Below are positions 1 to 5,264 of a stretch of DNA of 8,807 bases, piece by piece. The stretch lies in the NCBI GenBank assembly GCA_913050205.1, contig CAJXAU010000044.1:1-8807 (forward strand). Reading direction: 5' to 3'. Made by a program: the position numbers and the translations under genes. This DNA is from an uncultured Verrucomicrobiota bacterium. Lineage in GTDB: Bacteria; Verrucomicrobiota; Verrucomicrobiia; Limisphaerales; UBA1096. The notes under the pieces were generated by a model. That model was not told the origin of the DNA. It made no database searches and was given only the letters and a program-made list of their open reading frames with translations. Each line of letters opens with the position of its first letter. Positions within the stretch are counted from its first letter, which is position 1.

Positions 1-40
1 TGGTTTGAAGCTGGGTTGCTCGCACCGGGTCGGCGGCGAT

Positions 41-77
41 GACACCGTGCAACCCTGCAGGTGTCAACGCCTTTTTT
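41..77 (+). terminator. possible plus-strand terminator
   Basis: GACACC (41-46) pairs with GGTGTC (60-65). Inside these, TGCA (48-51) pairs with TGCA (56-59) around an ACCC loop, with one bulged G. A run of six T follows at 72-77, but six bases separate it from the stem, which is longer than ideal. A reading frame open from the left edge (WFEAGLLAPGRRR) stops with TGA at 40-42. This could be the tail of a plus-strand gene ending here, but 13 residues are too few to identify one. Confidence 0.3.
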
Positions 78-125
78 CCCGTTTTATTTGGGTAAAAATG
101 TATCGTCACAATGTTATGCGTCATG

Positions 126-159
126 AAAAAGGGCACGGCAGCAGGTGCTGTCCGTGCCC
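126..159 (-). terminator. Rho-independent terminator of the thioredoxin-like gene
   Basis: GGGCACGG (131-138) pairs with CCGTGCCC (152-159). CAGCA (139-143) pairs with TGCTG (146-150), leaving a two-base loop and one bulged T. On the minus strand the GC-rich stem is followed directly by TTTTT (complement of 126-130). It lies about 50 bases past the stop of the minus-strand gene ending at 210, which is the expected place. A tandem palindrome (184-205) lies between stop and terminator. Confidence 0.8.
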
Positions 160-183
160 GTGAAAGGGGGTGCCGGCGCCAGA

Positions 184-205
184 CTTGGCCAAGCGCTTGG
201 CCAAG
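184..205. repeat. tandem pair of CTTGGCCAAG palindromes
   Basis: Two copies of CTTGGCCAAG (184-193 and 196-205) are separated by CG. The second sits in a full CGCTTGGCCAAGCG (194-207). The pair is intergenic, 4 bases past the stop of the thioredoxin-like gene. As RNA it could fold as a 10-bp hairpin with a two-base loop, or as two smaller ones. Confidence 0.9.
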
Positions 206-209
206 CGGC

Positions 210-1148
210 CTACTCCTCCTTGAAGAAGCGGTCGAGGATGCCGTTGATTCGTTGGCCGGTCTCGCTATTCGGCGCCAGTTTTTGGGCCTCGAGCAGGGCA
301 GCCTTGGCCTTGGCTTTGTCGTCGCGGAAGTAGATGGAGCCTTTGTAAAAAAGTGCCTCCTGCAAGGCTTCGCCGGTTGGCTTCTTTTCCTCGATCAACT
401 TGTCGATCGCGGCGAGCGCACCCTTGGGATCCTGCCCTGCGGAGCGAAGAGTGGATTCGAGTTCTGCCTTGAAATCCACGCTGTTTTTCAGGCCCTCGTA
501 TTTGGCTTTCAGGCCGGCCTTGTTGTCAGCGTCGAGCTTGATGATCTCGGCGACTTCATCGCTGTAGGTGTTCAGGGCCAGTTCGCTAGAGACGAGGGAG
601 AGACCTTCGGCCAGGTGCTTGGCTTTTTCGGTGCCCTTGGCTTTTTCGGCCTTGGCAAAGGCGGCGTCGCGCTTGGCCAAGGTGGCCAATTGGGCCTTTA
701 GATTGGCCACGTACTTGTCGGCAGGGTCGCCGCTATAGCCGACGGTCTGCCAGTAGGGTTTGCCCTTGGCATCGGTCAGGAAAATCGTCGGGACACCCTG
801 AACAGCGTACTGCTTGCTGAGCACTTTGTACTGCTCGATCTCTTCCGGAGTCTGCTTGGATTTGTCACGCGGATTATCGAGTTTGAGCAGGATGAAATTT
901 TTTGGAGCCTCAGTTTTGAACACTTCCTGTGTCAGGACTCCCTTGGCGAGCGCTTTGCACGGCGGGCACCAATCGGACCCGGTGAATTCCATCAGGATGC
1001 TTTTGCCTTCCTTGGCGGCTTGGGCTTTGGCTTTTTCAAAATCAACTAACCAGCCGTCAGCCGCCTGAAGTTGGGAGGTAAATGAAAGGATGGCAGCAGT
1101 GCCAACCGCGAACGCGGTTTTCCGGATAAGAGAATGAATCGAGTTCAT
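210..1148 (-). CDS. exported thioredoxin-like protein with helical C-terminal domain
   Basis: 312 residues. ATG at 1148 is preferred over longer upstream frames because it is preceded by AAGG at suitable spacing and begins a good signal peptide: charged start, hydrophobic stretch at about 12-24, likely cleavage after SQLQA near residue 29. Residues about 33-155 form a thioredoxin fold with the redox motif WCPPC (60-64) and the cis-proline motif GVPT (118-121). The GKSILMEFTGSDWCPPCK stretch is typical of the thioredoxin_7/DUF255-like group of periplasmic disulfide proteins. Residues about 160-312 are rich in Ala, Lys and Glu and probably helical; the stretch from about 243 looks like a TPR hairpin (GALAAIDKLIEEKKP, then ALFYKGSIYFRDDKAKAKAALLEAQKLAP). 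By family it should reduce or exchange disulfides outside the cytoplasm; the partner is unknown. It is transcribed alone and ends at the terminator at 126-159. LAKR at 157-160, between the two domains, is encoded by a copy of the dispersed palindrome. Confidence 0.88.
   Translation of the reverse strand: MNSIHSLIRKTAFAVGTAAILSFTSQLQAADGWLVDFEKAKAQAAKEGKSILMEFTGSDWCPPCKALAKGVLTQEVFKTEAPKNFILLKLDNPRDKSKQTPEEIEQYKVLSKQYAVQGVPTIFLTDAKGKPYWQTVGYSGDPADKYVANLKAQLATLAKRDAAFAKAEKAKGTEKAKHLAEGLSLVSSELALNTYSDEVAEIIKLDADNKAGLKAKYEGLKNSVDFKAELESTLRSAGQDPKGALAAIDKLIEEKKPTGEALQEALFYKGSIYFRDDKAKAKAALLEAQKLAPNSETGQRINGILDRFFKEE
672..681. repeat. CTTGGCCAAG palindrome, coding, frame LAK
   Basis: Perfect 10-mer with CG on the left and GT on the right. 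It lies inside the thioredoxin-like gene, at the junction of the thioredoxin fold and the helical C-terminal domain, and encodes Leu-Ala-Lys. Confidence 0.9.
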
Positions 1149-1256
1149 TGGTTCGCCTTGGTACGCCCGTCGTTGGGCTTTGGCAACGGAATTCGACGGC
1201 GAAAATGACAAACTGTTCATTGTTTTTTCGGAGCTTTTTGTGCATGTTTTTGCCAA
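1149..1256. promoter_or_regulatory. divergent intergenic region
   Basis: 108 bases separate the divergent starts at 1148 (minus) and 1257 (plus), so promoters for both should lie here. I see AT-rich stretches (around 1200-1250) but no -35/-10 pair good enough to call. On the minus strand, AAGG about 7 bases upstream of the ATG at 1148 is a plausible ribosome binding site. On the plus strand the nearest GGAG (1230-1233) is more than 20 bases before the ATG at 1257, too far to be a normal one. Confidence 0.4.
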
Positions 1257-1439
1257 ATGAGCGACGAAAAGCCAAAGAAATCGACCGAGATGTACGGCCA
1301 GAAAATGGAGATGTTGGGCGAGGATCTGACGAAAAGTAACGCGCAACTCGGCACCGAGGCGAAGAACGATCAGCTTGGTGCCGAGGCACTTGAGGCGATG
1401 CAGTCGCTGCTCAAGAACGAAAAACCGGCTGACGACTAG
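1257..1439 (+). CDS. small hypothetical protein, 60 residues
   Basis: I do not recognise this protein. It starts MSDEKPKKSTEMYGQ, is hydrophilic and rich in Lys, Glu, Gln and Met, has no Cys and no membrane segment, and looks mostly helical. A weak repeat is visible (GEDLTKSNAQLGTEAK, then NDQLGAEALEAM). Support for a real gene: protein-like composition, a start just after a divergent intergenic region, and a TAG stop (1437-1439) that overlaps the TAG of the convergent DUF456 gene within one CTAG, leaving no wasted sequence. Against it: no ribosome binding site at normal distance, and the short length. It could be a small cytoplasmic accessory protein; no function can be assigned. Confidence 0.55.
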   Translation: MSDEKPKKSTEMYGQKMEMLGEDLTKSNAQLGTEAKNDQLGAEALEAMQSLLKNEKPADD

Positions 1440-2059
1440 TCGTTCACCCCGACCGGTTCGGCCTGTTCGCGGGTTTCCCCGGTAGACAGGGAATCGTCCT
1501 TGGGCTCGTGCGTGAGCGTGTCTGCGGGGGTGGCCTCGACCTCCGGTAAGGCTGTGAGTGCGTCGCTGTCGGGGAACGCGGTGAAAAAGAAAATCCCCAT
1601 CATCGCTACGCCACACATGGCCGAACCGACCATGCCTAGCATCACCCCGAGCGCGGCGCCGATCCCGGCCTTGGCTGCTTCGCGCGTCTCCCGGCCAAAC
1701 GCCCACTCAAACCCCATCGCCCCGACAAACGGCCCGATGATCAAGCCAAGCGGGGGAAAAATGATCAGGCCGCCAATGATTCCGACCAATGCCCCGAGCA
1801 CACCACGCCACGATGCGCCCAGCGTCTTTGCCCCGAACAGCGCGGCCACGTAGTCGATCAGGAACGAGACCGCCATCAACGCCCCCAACACGATCACCCA
1901 AATCCAACCTATCCCGCCGGCGTCCCCGTGGTAGAGTTGATGCACCAGTGCGGAGACAAAGATGAGGGACGTGCCCGGCACGCCGGGAATCATGTTGCCG
2001 ATCATCCCGACCATCATGATTAACAACACCACAACGAAACTGACCCAAAGTTCAATCAT
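1436..2059 (-). CDS. DUF456 family integral membrane protein
   Basis: 207 residues, very hydrophobic up to about residue 162. Hydrophobic segments lie at about 5-24, 28-42, 51-77, 86-120 (two passes) and 132-160. The glycine-rich pattern fits the DUF456 family (PF04306): GNMIPGVPGTSLIF (21-34), LIDYVAALFGAKTLGAS (67-83), a second Gly/Pro-rich stretch FPPLGLIIGPFVGAMGFEW (101-119), and AGIGAALGVMLG (131-142). The family is an inner-membrane protein of unknown function. The last 45 residues are an acidic, polar tail (PEVEATPADTLTHEPKDD...) beyond the usual core. The gene follows rluD after six bases in the same frame, so it is probably co-transcribed and translationally coupled. AGGAG touches the ATG with no spacer. 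An internal start at the Met pair 15-16 would have no ribosome binding site and would cut the first membrane segment, so I keep 2059. Confidence 0.85.
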   Translation of the reverse strand: MIELWVSFVVVLLIMMVGMIGNMIPGVPGTSLIFVSALVHQLYHGDAGGIGWIWVIVLGALMAVSFLIDYVAALFGAKTLGASWRGVLGALVGIIGGLIIFPPLGLIIGPFVGAMGFEWAFGRETREAAKAGIGAALGVMLGMVGSAMCGVAMMGIFFFTAFPDSDALTALPEVEATPADTLTHEPKDDSLSTGETREQAEPVGVND

Positions 2060-2065
2060 CTCCTG

Positions 2066-3061
2066 TTAACTCTCCCCTTTTCGTAGTGCGTTCACCGTTT
2101 TGTCAAAGTCGCTTGGCCAAGCGGCCTCGAACGATTTGCGTTCCCCACTGCGTGGATGGGTAAACGCCAGATACCGGGCGTGCAGCATCTGCCGCTCTGC
2201 ACGGACACCGGTGTCGCCTGCCAACTGCGCCGTGGCCTTGGGACCATACATTGCGTCACCGATCAGGGGAAACCCGATATGCTTGAAGTGTACCCGAATC
2301 TGGTGCGTGCGTCCGGTGTAGAGCGTGGCCTCGACGAGCGTGCACTTGGCCAAGCGCTCCATCACACGCCAACCGGTTCGCGCGTTGCGGCTGGCACCGG
2401 GTTGCACCGCCATTAATTTGCGATGCACAGGGTGCCGAGCGATCGGGGCATCGATCTCCCCCTCATCATTGGCCAAGCGCCCGGCTACGATGGCGTGGTA
2501 ACGTTTGTCCACCTCGCGTTCCTTGAATTGTTCGGCGAGGCCAAGGTGGGCGGTGTCGTTCTTGGCGGCCACGAGACAGCCGCTTGTATCCATGTCCAGC
2601 CGGTGGACGATCCCCGGGCGCACCACGCCGCCGACCCCGCTCAGGCTACCGGCGCAATGGTGCAGCAGCGCGTTGACCAGTGTGCCGCTCTCGTGGCCGT
2701 TGCTCGGGTGGGTCGGCATGCCGGCTGGCTTGTTGACCACGATCAGGTCGTCGTCCTCGAACAACACTTCCAGCGGTAAATTCTCCGGTCGGGCCTCAAT
2801 TTCCTTCGGGATCGGCCAAGTGATCTCCACGGTCTGGCCGGCCACCGGGTGCTGCGTTGGCTTGGCCTTCTTGCCATCGACGAGGATGTTGCCCTCGCGC
2901 AACAGCCGCTGGATGCCGGCCCGCGAGATGTGAGGCAACTGTGTGGTCAGGTAACGGTCGAGCCGCTCGCTGGTGAGCGTTTCGTTGATCGTCACCACCG
3001 TCGGTTCCGACTCCGCCTCGCCCGCTGTAAACTCATCCGCCACCGTTTTGCTCTGCCCCAA
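2066..3061 (-). CDS. rluD: 23S rRNA pseudouridine synthase, RluD type
   Basis: 331 residues, normal for RluA/RluD enzymes, which turn specific uridines of 23S rRNA into pseudouridine (RluD: helix 69 positions 1911/1915/1917 by E. coli numbering). An S4 RNA-binding domain lies at about 25-85 (SERLDRYLTTQLPHISRAGI, then LREGNILVDGKKAKP). The catalytic domain carries DLIVVNKPAGMPTHPS (105-120), the signature GIVHRLDMDTSG (150-161) with catalytic Asp at 156, and LYTGRTHQIRVH (247-258) near the active site. Assignment to RluD rather than RluA or RluC rests on the S4 domain plus overall pattern and is moderately sure. The start is uncertain: TTG at 3061 is the only start codon after the upstream in-frame stop, with a G-rich stretch before it. 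GTG codons at residues 7, 22 and 23 are alternatives, since conserved sequence begins near residue 22. Two palindrome copies (AWPS near the C-terminus, RLAK at 236-239) and one 8-bp core are embedded in it. First gene of an operon with the DUF456 gene. Confidence 0.93.
   Translation of the reverse strand: MGQSKTVADEFTAGEAESEPTVVTINETLTSERLDRYLTTQLPHISRAGIQRLLREGNILVDGKKAKPTQHPVAGQTVEITWPIPKEIEARPENLPLEVLFEDDDLIVVNKPAGMPTHPSNGHESGTLVNALLHHCAGSLSGVGGVVRPGIVHRLDMDTSGCLVAAKNDTAHLGLAEQFKEREVDKRYHAIVAGRLANDEGEIDAPIARHPVHRKLMAVQPGASRNARTGWRVMERLAKCTLVEATLYTGRTHQIRVHFKHIGFPLIGDAMYGPKATAQLAGDTGVRAERQMLHARYLAFTHPRSGERKSFEAAWPSDFDKTVNALRKGES
2112..2121. repeat. CTTGGCCAAG palindrome, coding, frame AWPS
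   Basis: A full 14-bp CGCTTGGCCAAGCG (2110-2123) near the 3' end of rluD. It encodes AWPS at residues 314-317, in the variable C-terminal tail after the catalytic domain. Confidence 0.9.
2345..2354. repeat. CTTGGCCAAG palindrome, coding, frame RLAK
   Basis: Perfect 10-mer with CG on the right side only. It is inside rluD and encodes RLAK (236-239), between the GWRVME and LVEATLYTGRTHQIR conserved blocks. Confidence 0.9.
2469..2476. repeat. TTGGCCAA core, coding, frame RLAN
   Basis: 8-bp core only (ATTGGCCAAGCG on the plus strand). It encodes part of GRLANDEGE in rluD, and may be a decayed copy of the longer palindrome or a chance match. Confidence 0.6.
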
Positions 3062-3154
3062 GTAGCCAACACCCCCGCCCTTGATTCAAGCCAAAGCGTT
3101 AAAACCAGTGAAACGTTTGCTGCTTGCTGCGGGACTTTGCCCTGTTTCTTGGAA

Positions 3155-3170
3155 TTGAATACTTGAATAC
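3155..3170. repeat. tandem 8-bp direct repeat TTGAATAC
   Basis: TTGAATAC occurs twice head to tail with no spacer, about 120 bases upstream of typA in an AT-rich patch of the divergent intergenic region. It could be part of a promoter or a regulator site; there is nothing to decide. Confidence 0.5.
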
Positions 3171-3217
3171 TCCCTTCGGTTTCTGTATCCGTCTGCGCGC
3201 GCGGGGAACTCTTGGCC

Positions 3218-3231
3218 AACCCTCGAGGGTT
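3218..3231. promoter_or_regulatory. 14-bp palindrome upstream of typA, possible operator
   Basis: AACCCTCGAGGGTT is a perfect 14-bp palindrome 57 bases before the typA start. It overlaps the end of a TTGGCCAA core (3212-3219) by two bases. Its symmetry fits a dimeric regulator site, but no known regulator is recognised. Confidence 0.35.
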
Positions 3232-3244
3232 TCATCCCCATTTG

Positions 3245-3264
3245 CGTCGCCACTTCCGGCGACG
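3245..3264 (+). promoter_or_regulatory. leader hairpin before typA, flanked by TTTCATCCCC repeats
   Basis: CGTCGCC (3245-3251) pairs perfectly with GGCGACG (3258-3264) around a six-base loop. TTTCATCCCC occurs on both sides, at 3230-3239 and 3267-3276. The hairpin ends 23 bases before the typA GTG. Its closeness to the start suggests an mRNA leader structure, but this is only an inference. Confidence 0.35.
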
Positions 3265-3287
3265 GTTTTCATCCCCCCGTTTACCTT

Positions 3288-5120
3288 GTGAAGGCAGACC
3301 ATTTTCGAAATATCGCGATCATCGCACACGTGGATCACGGCAAAACCACTCTAGTGGACGAGTTGCTGCAACAGAGCGGCACGTTCCGGGACAACCAGGT
3401 GGTGGCTGAGCGGGTCATGGACTCGATGGATCTTGAACGTGAAAAGGGCATCACGATCAAGGCCAAGAACACTGCGATCAACTGGAACGACTACACCATC
3501 AACATCGTCGACACACCGGGCCACGCCGACTTTGGTGCCGAGGTTGAGCGGGTGATGAAGATGGTCGACGGCGTGCTGTTGCTGACCGACGCCGTCAGCG
3601 GGCCGCAGGCGCAGACGCGCTGGGTGTTGCGCAAGGCGCTTGGCCACGGCCTCAAAACGATCTGCGTGGTCAATAAGATCGACCGGGACACCGCCCGCCC
3701 GGAGTGGGTGCATGACAAGGTGCTCGAGTTATTTCTCGAGCTGGGTGCAGACGAGGATCAATTTAACGCGCCGTTTCTTTACGGCAGCGCCAAGATGGGA
3801 TTTGCCGATCGCACCCTCGACGGGCCGCGCAAGGACATGAACGATTTGTTCGAGACAGTCGTCGAGCGCGTGCCACCGCCGGTCATCGAAGAGGCGCCGT
3901 TCCGGATGCTGGTCAGCAACATCGACTGGGATGAGTATGTTGGCCGGATGGCCATCGGCCGGATTTTGTCCGGCGACGTCAAGCAGGGCGACCAGATCCA
4001 CGTCCTGCGCAAGGACGGCTCATCGCAGAGAGCCAAGATCATCAAGCTCAAGCAGTTTGCCGGGTTGCAGACCAATGACGTCACCTCCGCCACCGCGGGC
4101 GACATCGCCGGGCTGGCCGGGTTTGAAGAGGTCGACATTGGGGACACGCTGGCGCTGGAAGGGGACGCCGAGCCGTTGCCGTTCGTGGAGATCGATCCCG
4201 CGACGGTGCAGATGGAGTTCTCCGTGAACGACGGCCCGCTCGCCGGGCGCGACGGCAAGAAGGTCACCTCCCGCGAGATTCGGGCCCGGCTCGAGCGCGA
4301 GACGCAGTCGAACATTTCCATCAGCGTGCACGACACCCCAGAGAGCACGCGGTTTCTCGTCGATGCCCGAGGCAGTATGCAGATCGCCGTGCTGCTCGAG
4401 ACCATGCGGCGCGAGGGCTACGAGGTGCTCGTCTCACGGCCGACCGTTTTGTATCGGGAGATTGATGGCAAACGCTGCGAACCGGTTGAACAAATCTGGG
4501 TCGAGGTTCCGGAGGAGCACCTTGGCACCGTTATGGAAAACCTAAGCAAGCGCTTGGGAAAAATTACGAACATCGAGCATCACTCCGCCGGGGTCACCGT
4601 CTCGGCCGAGATCCCGACCCGTGGGCTGATCGGTTTCGAGAGCGACCTCGTCACCCTCACCAGCGGCAACGGCGTGATGAGTCACATGTTTCTTGAGTAC
4701 CGCCCGTACGGCGGCGAATTGGTCACCCGCCAGACCGGCACACTCGTCAGCATGGAAAACGGAACCGCCATGGCCTACGCACTCGACATGCTGCAGGCAC
4801 GCGGCAGCCTGTTCATCTCGCCCGGCGACAAGGTCTACGCAGGGCAGGTGGTGGGCGAAAATCCGCGGCGAGACGACCTCCCGGTGAACCCCACAAAGGC
4901 CAAGCACCTCGACAACATGCGGGCATCCGGCTCGGACAAGTCTATTTTGCTCACCCCTCCAATCAACTTCTCCATCGAGCGCGCGATCGAGTACATTGCC
5001 AACGACGAACTGGTCGAGGTCACCCCGAACCACCTGCGCTTCCGCAAGCGCATCCTCGACGCCAACGACCGTCGCAAGGAGGCCAAGCGCGCCAAGGACA
5101 TCGCCGCCACCCTCGCCTAG
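3288..5120 (+). CDS. typA: ribosome-associated translational GTPase TypA/BipA
   Basis: 610 residues, the usual length. The GTPase domain shows all expected motifs: P-loop AHVDHGKTT (13-21), EREKGITI (50-57) after the switch region, DTPGH (75-79), NKID (129-132) and GSAK (166-169). Domain II starts near PFRMLVSNIDWDEYVGR (204-220). EF-G-like domains follow (about 305-480), with RGLIGFESDLVTLTSGNG at 445-462. The TypA-specific C-terminal region has GENPRRDDLPVNPTKAKHL (523-541) followed by DNMRASGSD, which separates it from LepA and EF-G. TypA binds the ribosome and helps 50S assembly and growth under stress or cold; this is family knowledge. The start is GTG with no Shine-Dalgarno sequence (pyrimidine-rich before it), but MKADHFRNIAIIAHVDHGK fits family N-termini. 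The TAG stop lies in a GCCTAGGC palindrome. It contains no copy of the dispersed palindrome. Confidence 0.97.
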   Translation: MKADHFRNIAIIAHVDHGKTTLVDELLQQSGTFRDNQVVAERVMDSMDLEREKGITIKAKNTAINWNDYTINIVDTPGHADFGAEVERVMKMVDGVLLLTDAVSGPQAQTRWVLRKALGHGLKTICVVNKIDRDTARPEWVHDKVLELFLELGADEDQFNAPFLYGSAKMGFADRTLDGPRKDMNDLFETVVERVPPPVIEEAPFRMLVSNIDWDEYVGRMAIGRILSGDVKQGDQIHVLRKDGSSQRAKIIKLKQFAGLQTNDVTSATAGDIAGLAGFEEVDIGDTLALEGDAEPLPFVEIDPATVQMEFSVNDGPLAGRDGKKVTSREIRARLERETQSNISISVHDTPESTRFLVDARGSMQIAVLLETMRREGYEVLVSRPTVLYREIDGKRCEPVEQIWVEVPEEHLGTVMENLSKRLGKITNIEHHSAGVTVSAEIPTRGLIGFESDLVTLTSGNGVMSHMFLEYRPYGGELVTRQTGTLVSMENGTAMAYALDMLQARGSLFISPGDKVYAGQVVGENPRRDDLPVNPTKAKHLDNMRASGSDKSILLTPPINFSIERAIEYIANDELVEVTPNHLRFRKRILDANDRRKEAKRAKDIAATLA

Positions 5121-5264
5121 GCCAAGCTCCAGTTTTCTGTTTTTTGCGTGACACTCAAAAACCGCATGCGTCCAGCGTGCGCTTCCAAAGTTCGCGGGGT
5201 CATTGTCCAGTTTGCTCAATCCGTTGACGAACGGTTGAGGCGGGGCCAGACTCGGTCAGGCGCC

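Larger units (their letters stand above)
3062..3287. promoter_or_regulatory. divergent rluD/typA intergenic region
   Basis: 226 bases without a gene, between two divergent translation genes, so it should hold both promoters. A tandem TTGAATAC repeat lies at 3155-3170. A weak plus-strand promoter could use TTGAAT (3163-3168) with TATCCG 17 bases on, but the match is poor. Closer to typA are a TTGGCCAA core (3212-3219), a 14-bp palindrome (3218-3231), and a short hairpin (3245-3264) between two TTTCATCCCC copies. Confidence 0.5.

Noticed and set aside
210..1706. 498-residue minus-strand frame running far upstream of the thioredoxin-like gene
   Set aside because: The first about 186 codons overlap the DUF456 gene in another frame and the divergent intergenic region, and look like shadow translation (Arg/His-rich). 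The signal peptide and ribosome binding site place the real start at 1148.
2811..2820. ATCGGCCAAG and other near matches (e.g. around 3638 and 5117) as further palindrome copies
   Set aside because: They are mismatched in the core or one arm, so I did not count them; they may be decayed copies but cannot be told from chance.
3491..4405. Long minus-strand ORFs inside typA
   Set aside because: They are antisense shadows caused by high GC at third codon positions, with no family-like motifs or plausible starts, while typA is unmistakable on the plus strand.
5121..5147. Possible typA terminator in the T-rich stretch after the stop
   Set aside because: There are T-runs but no stem-loop before them, only the 8-bp GCCTAGGC palindrome around the stop codon.
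5148..5264. N-terminal extension of the beta-helix protein from GTG 5148 or ATG 5166
   Set aside because: It would put 39 basic residues ahead of a classic signal peptide. Open frames of this length are expected by chance in GC-rich DNA. It cannot be fully excluded.
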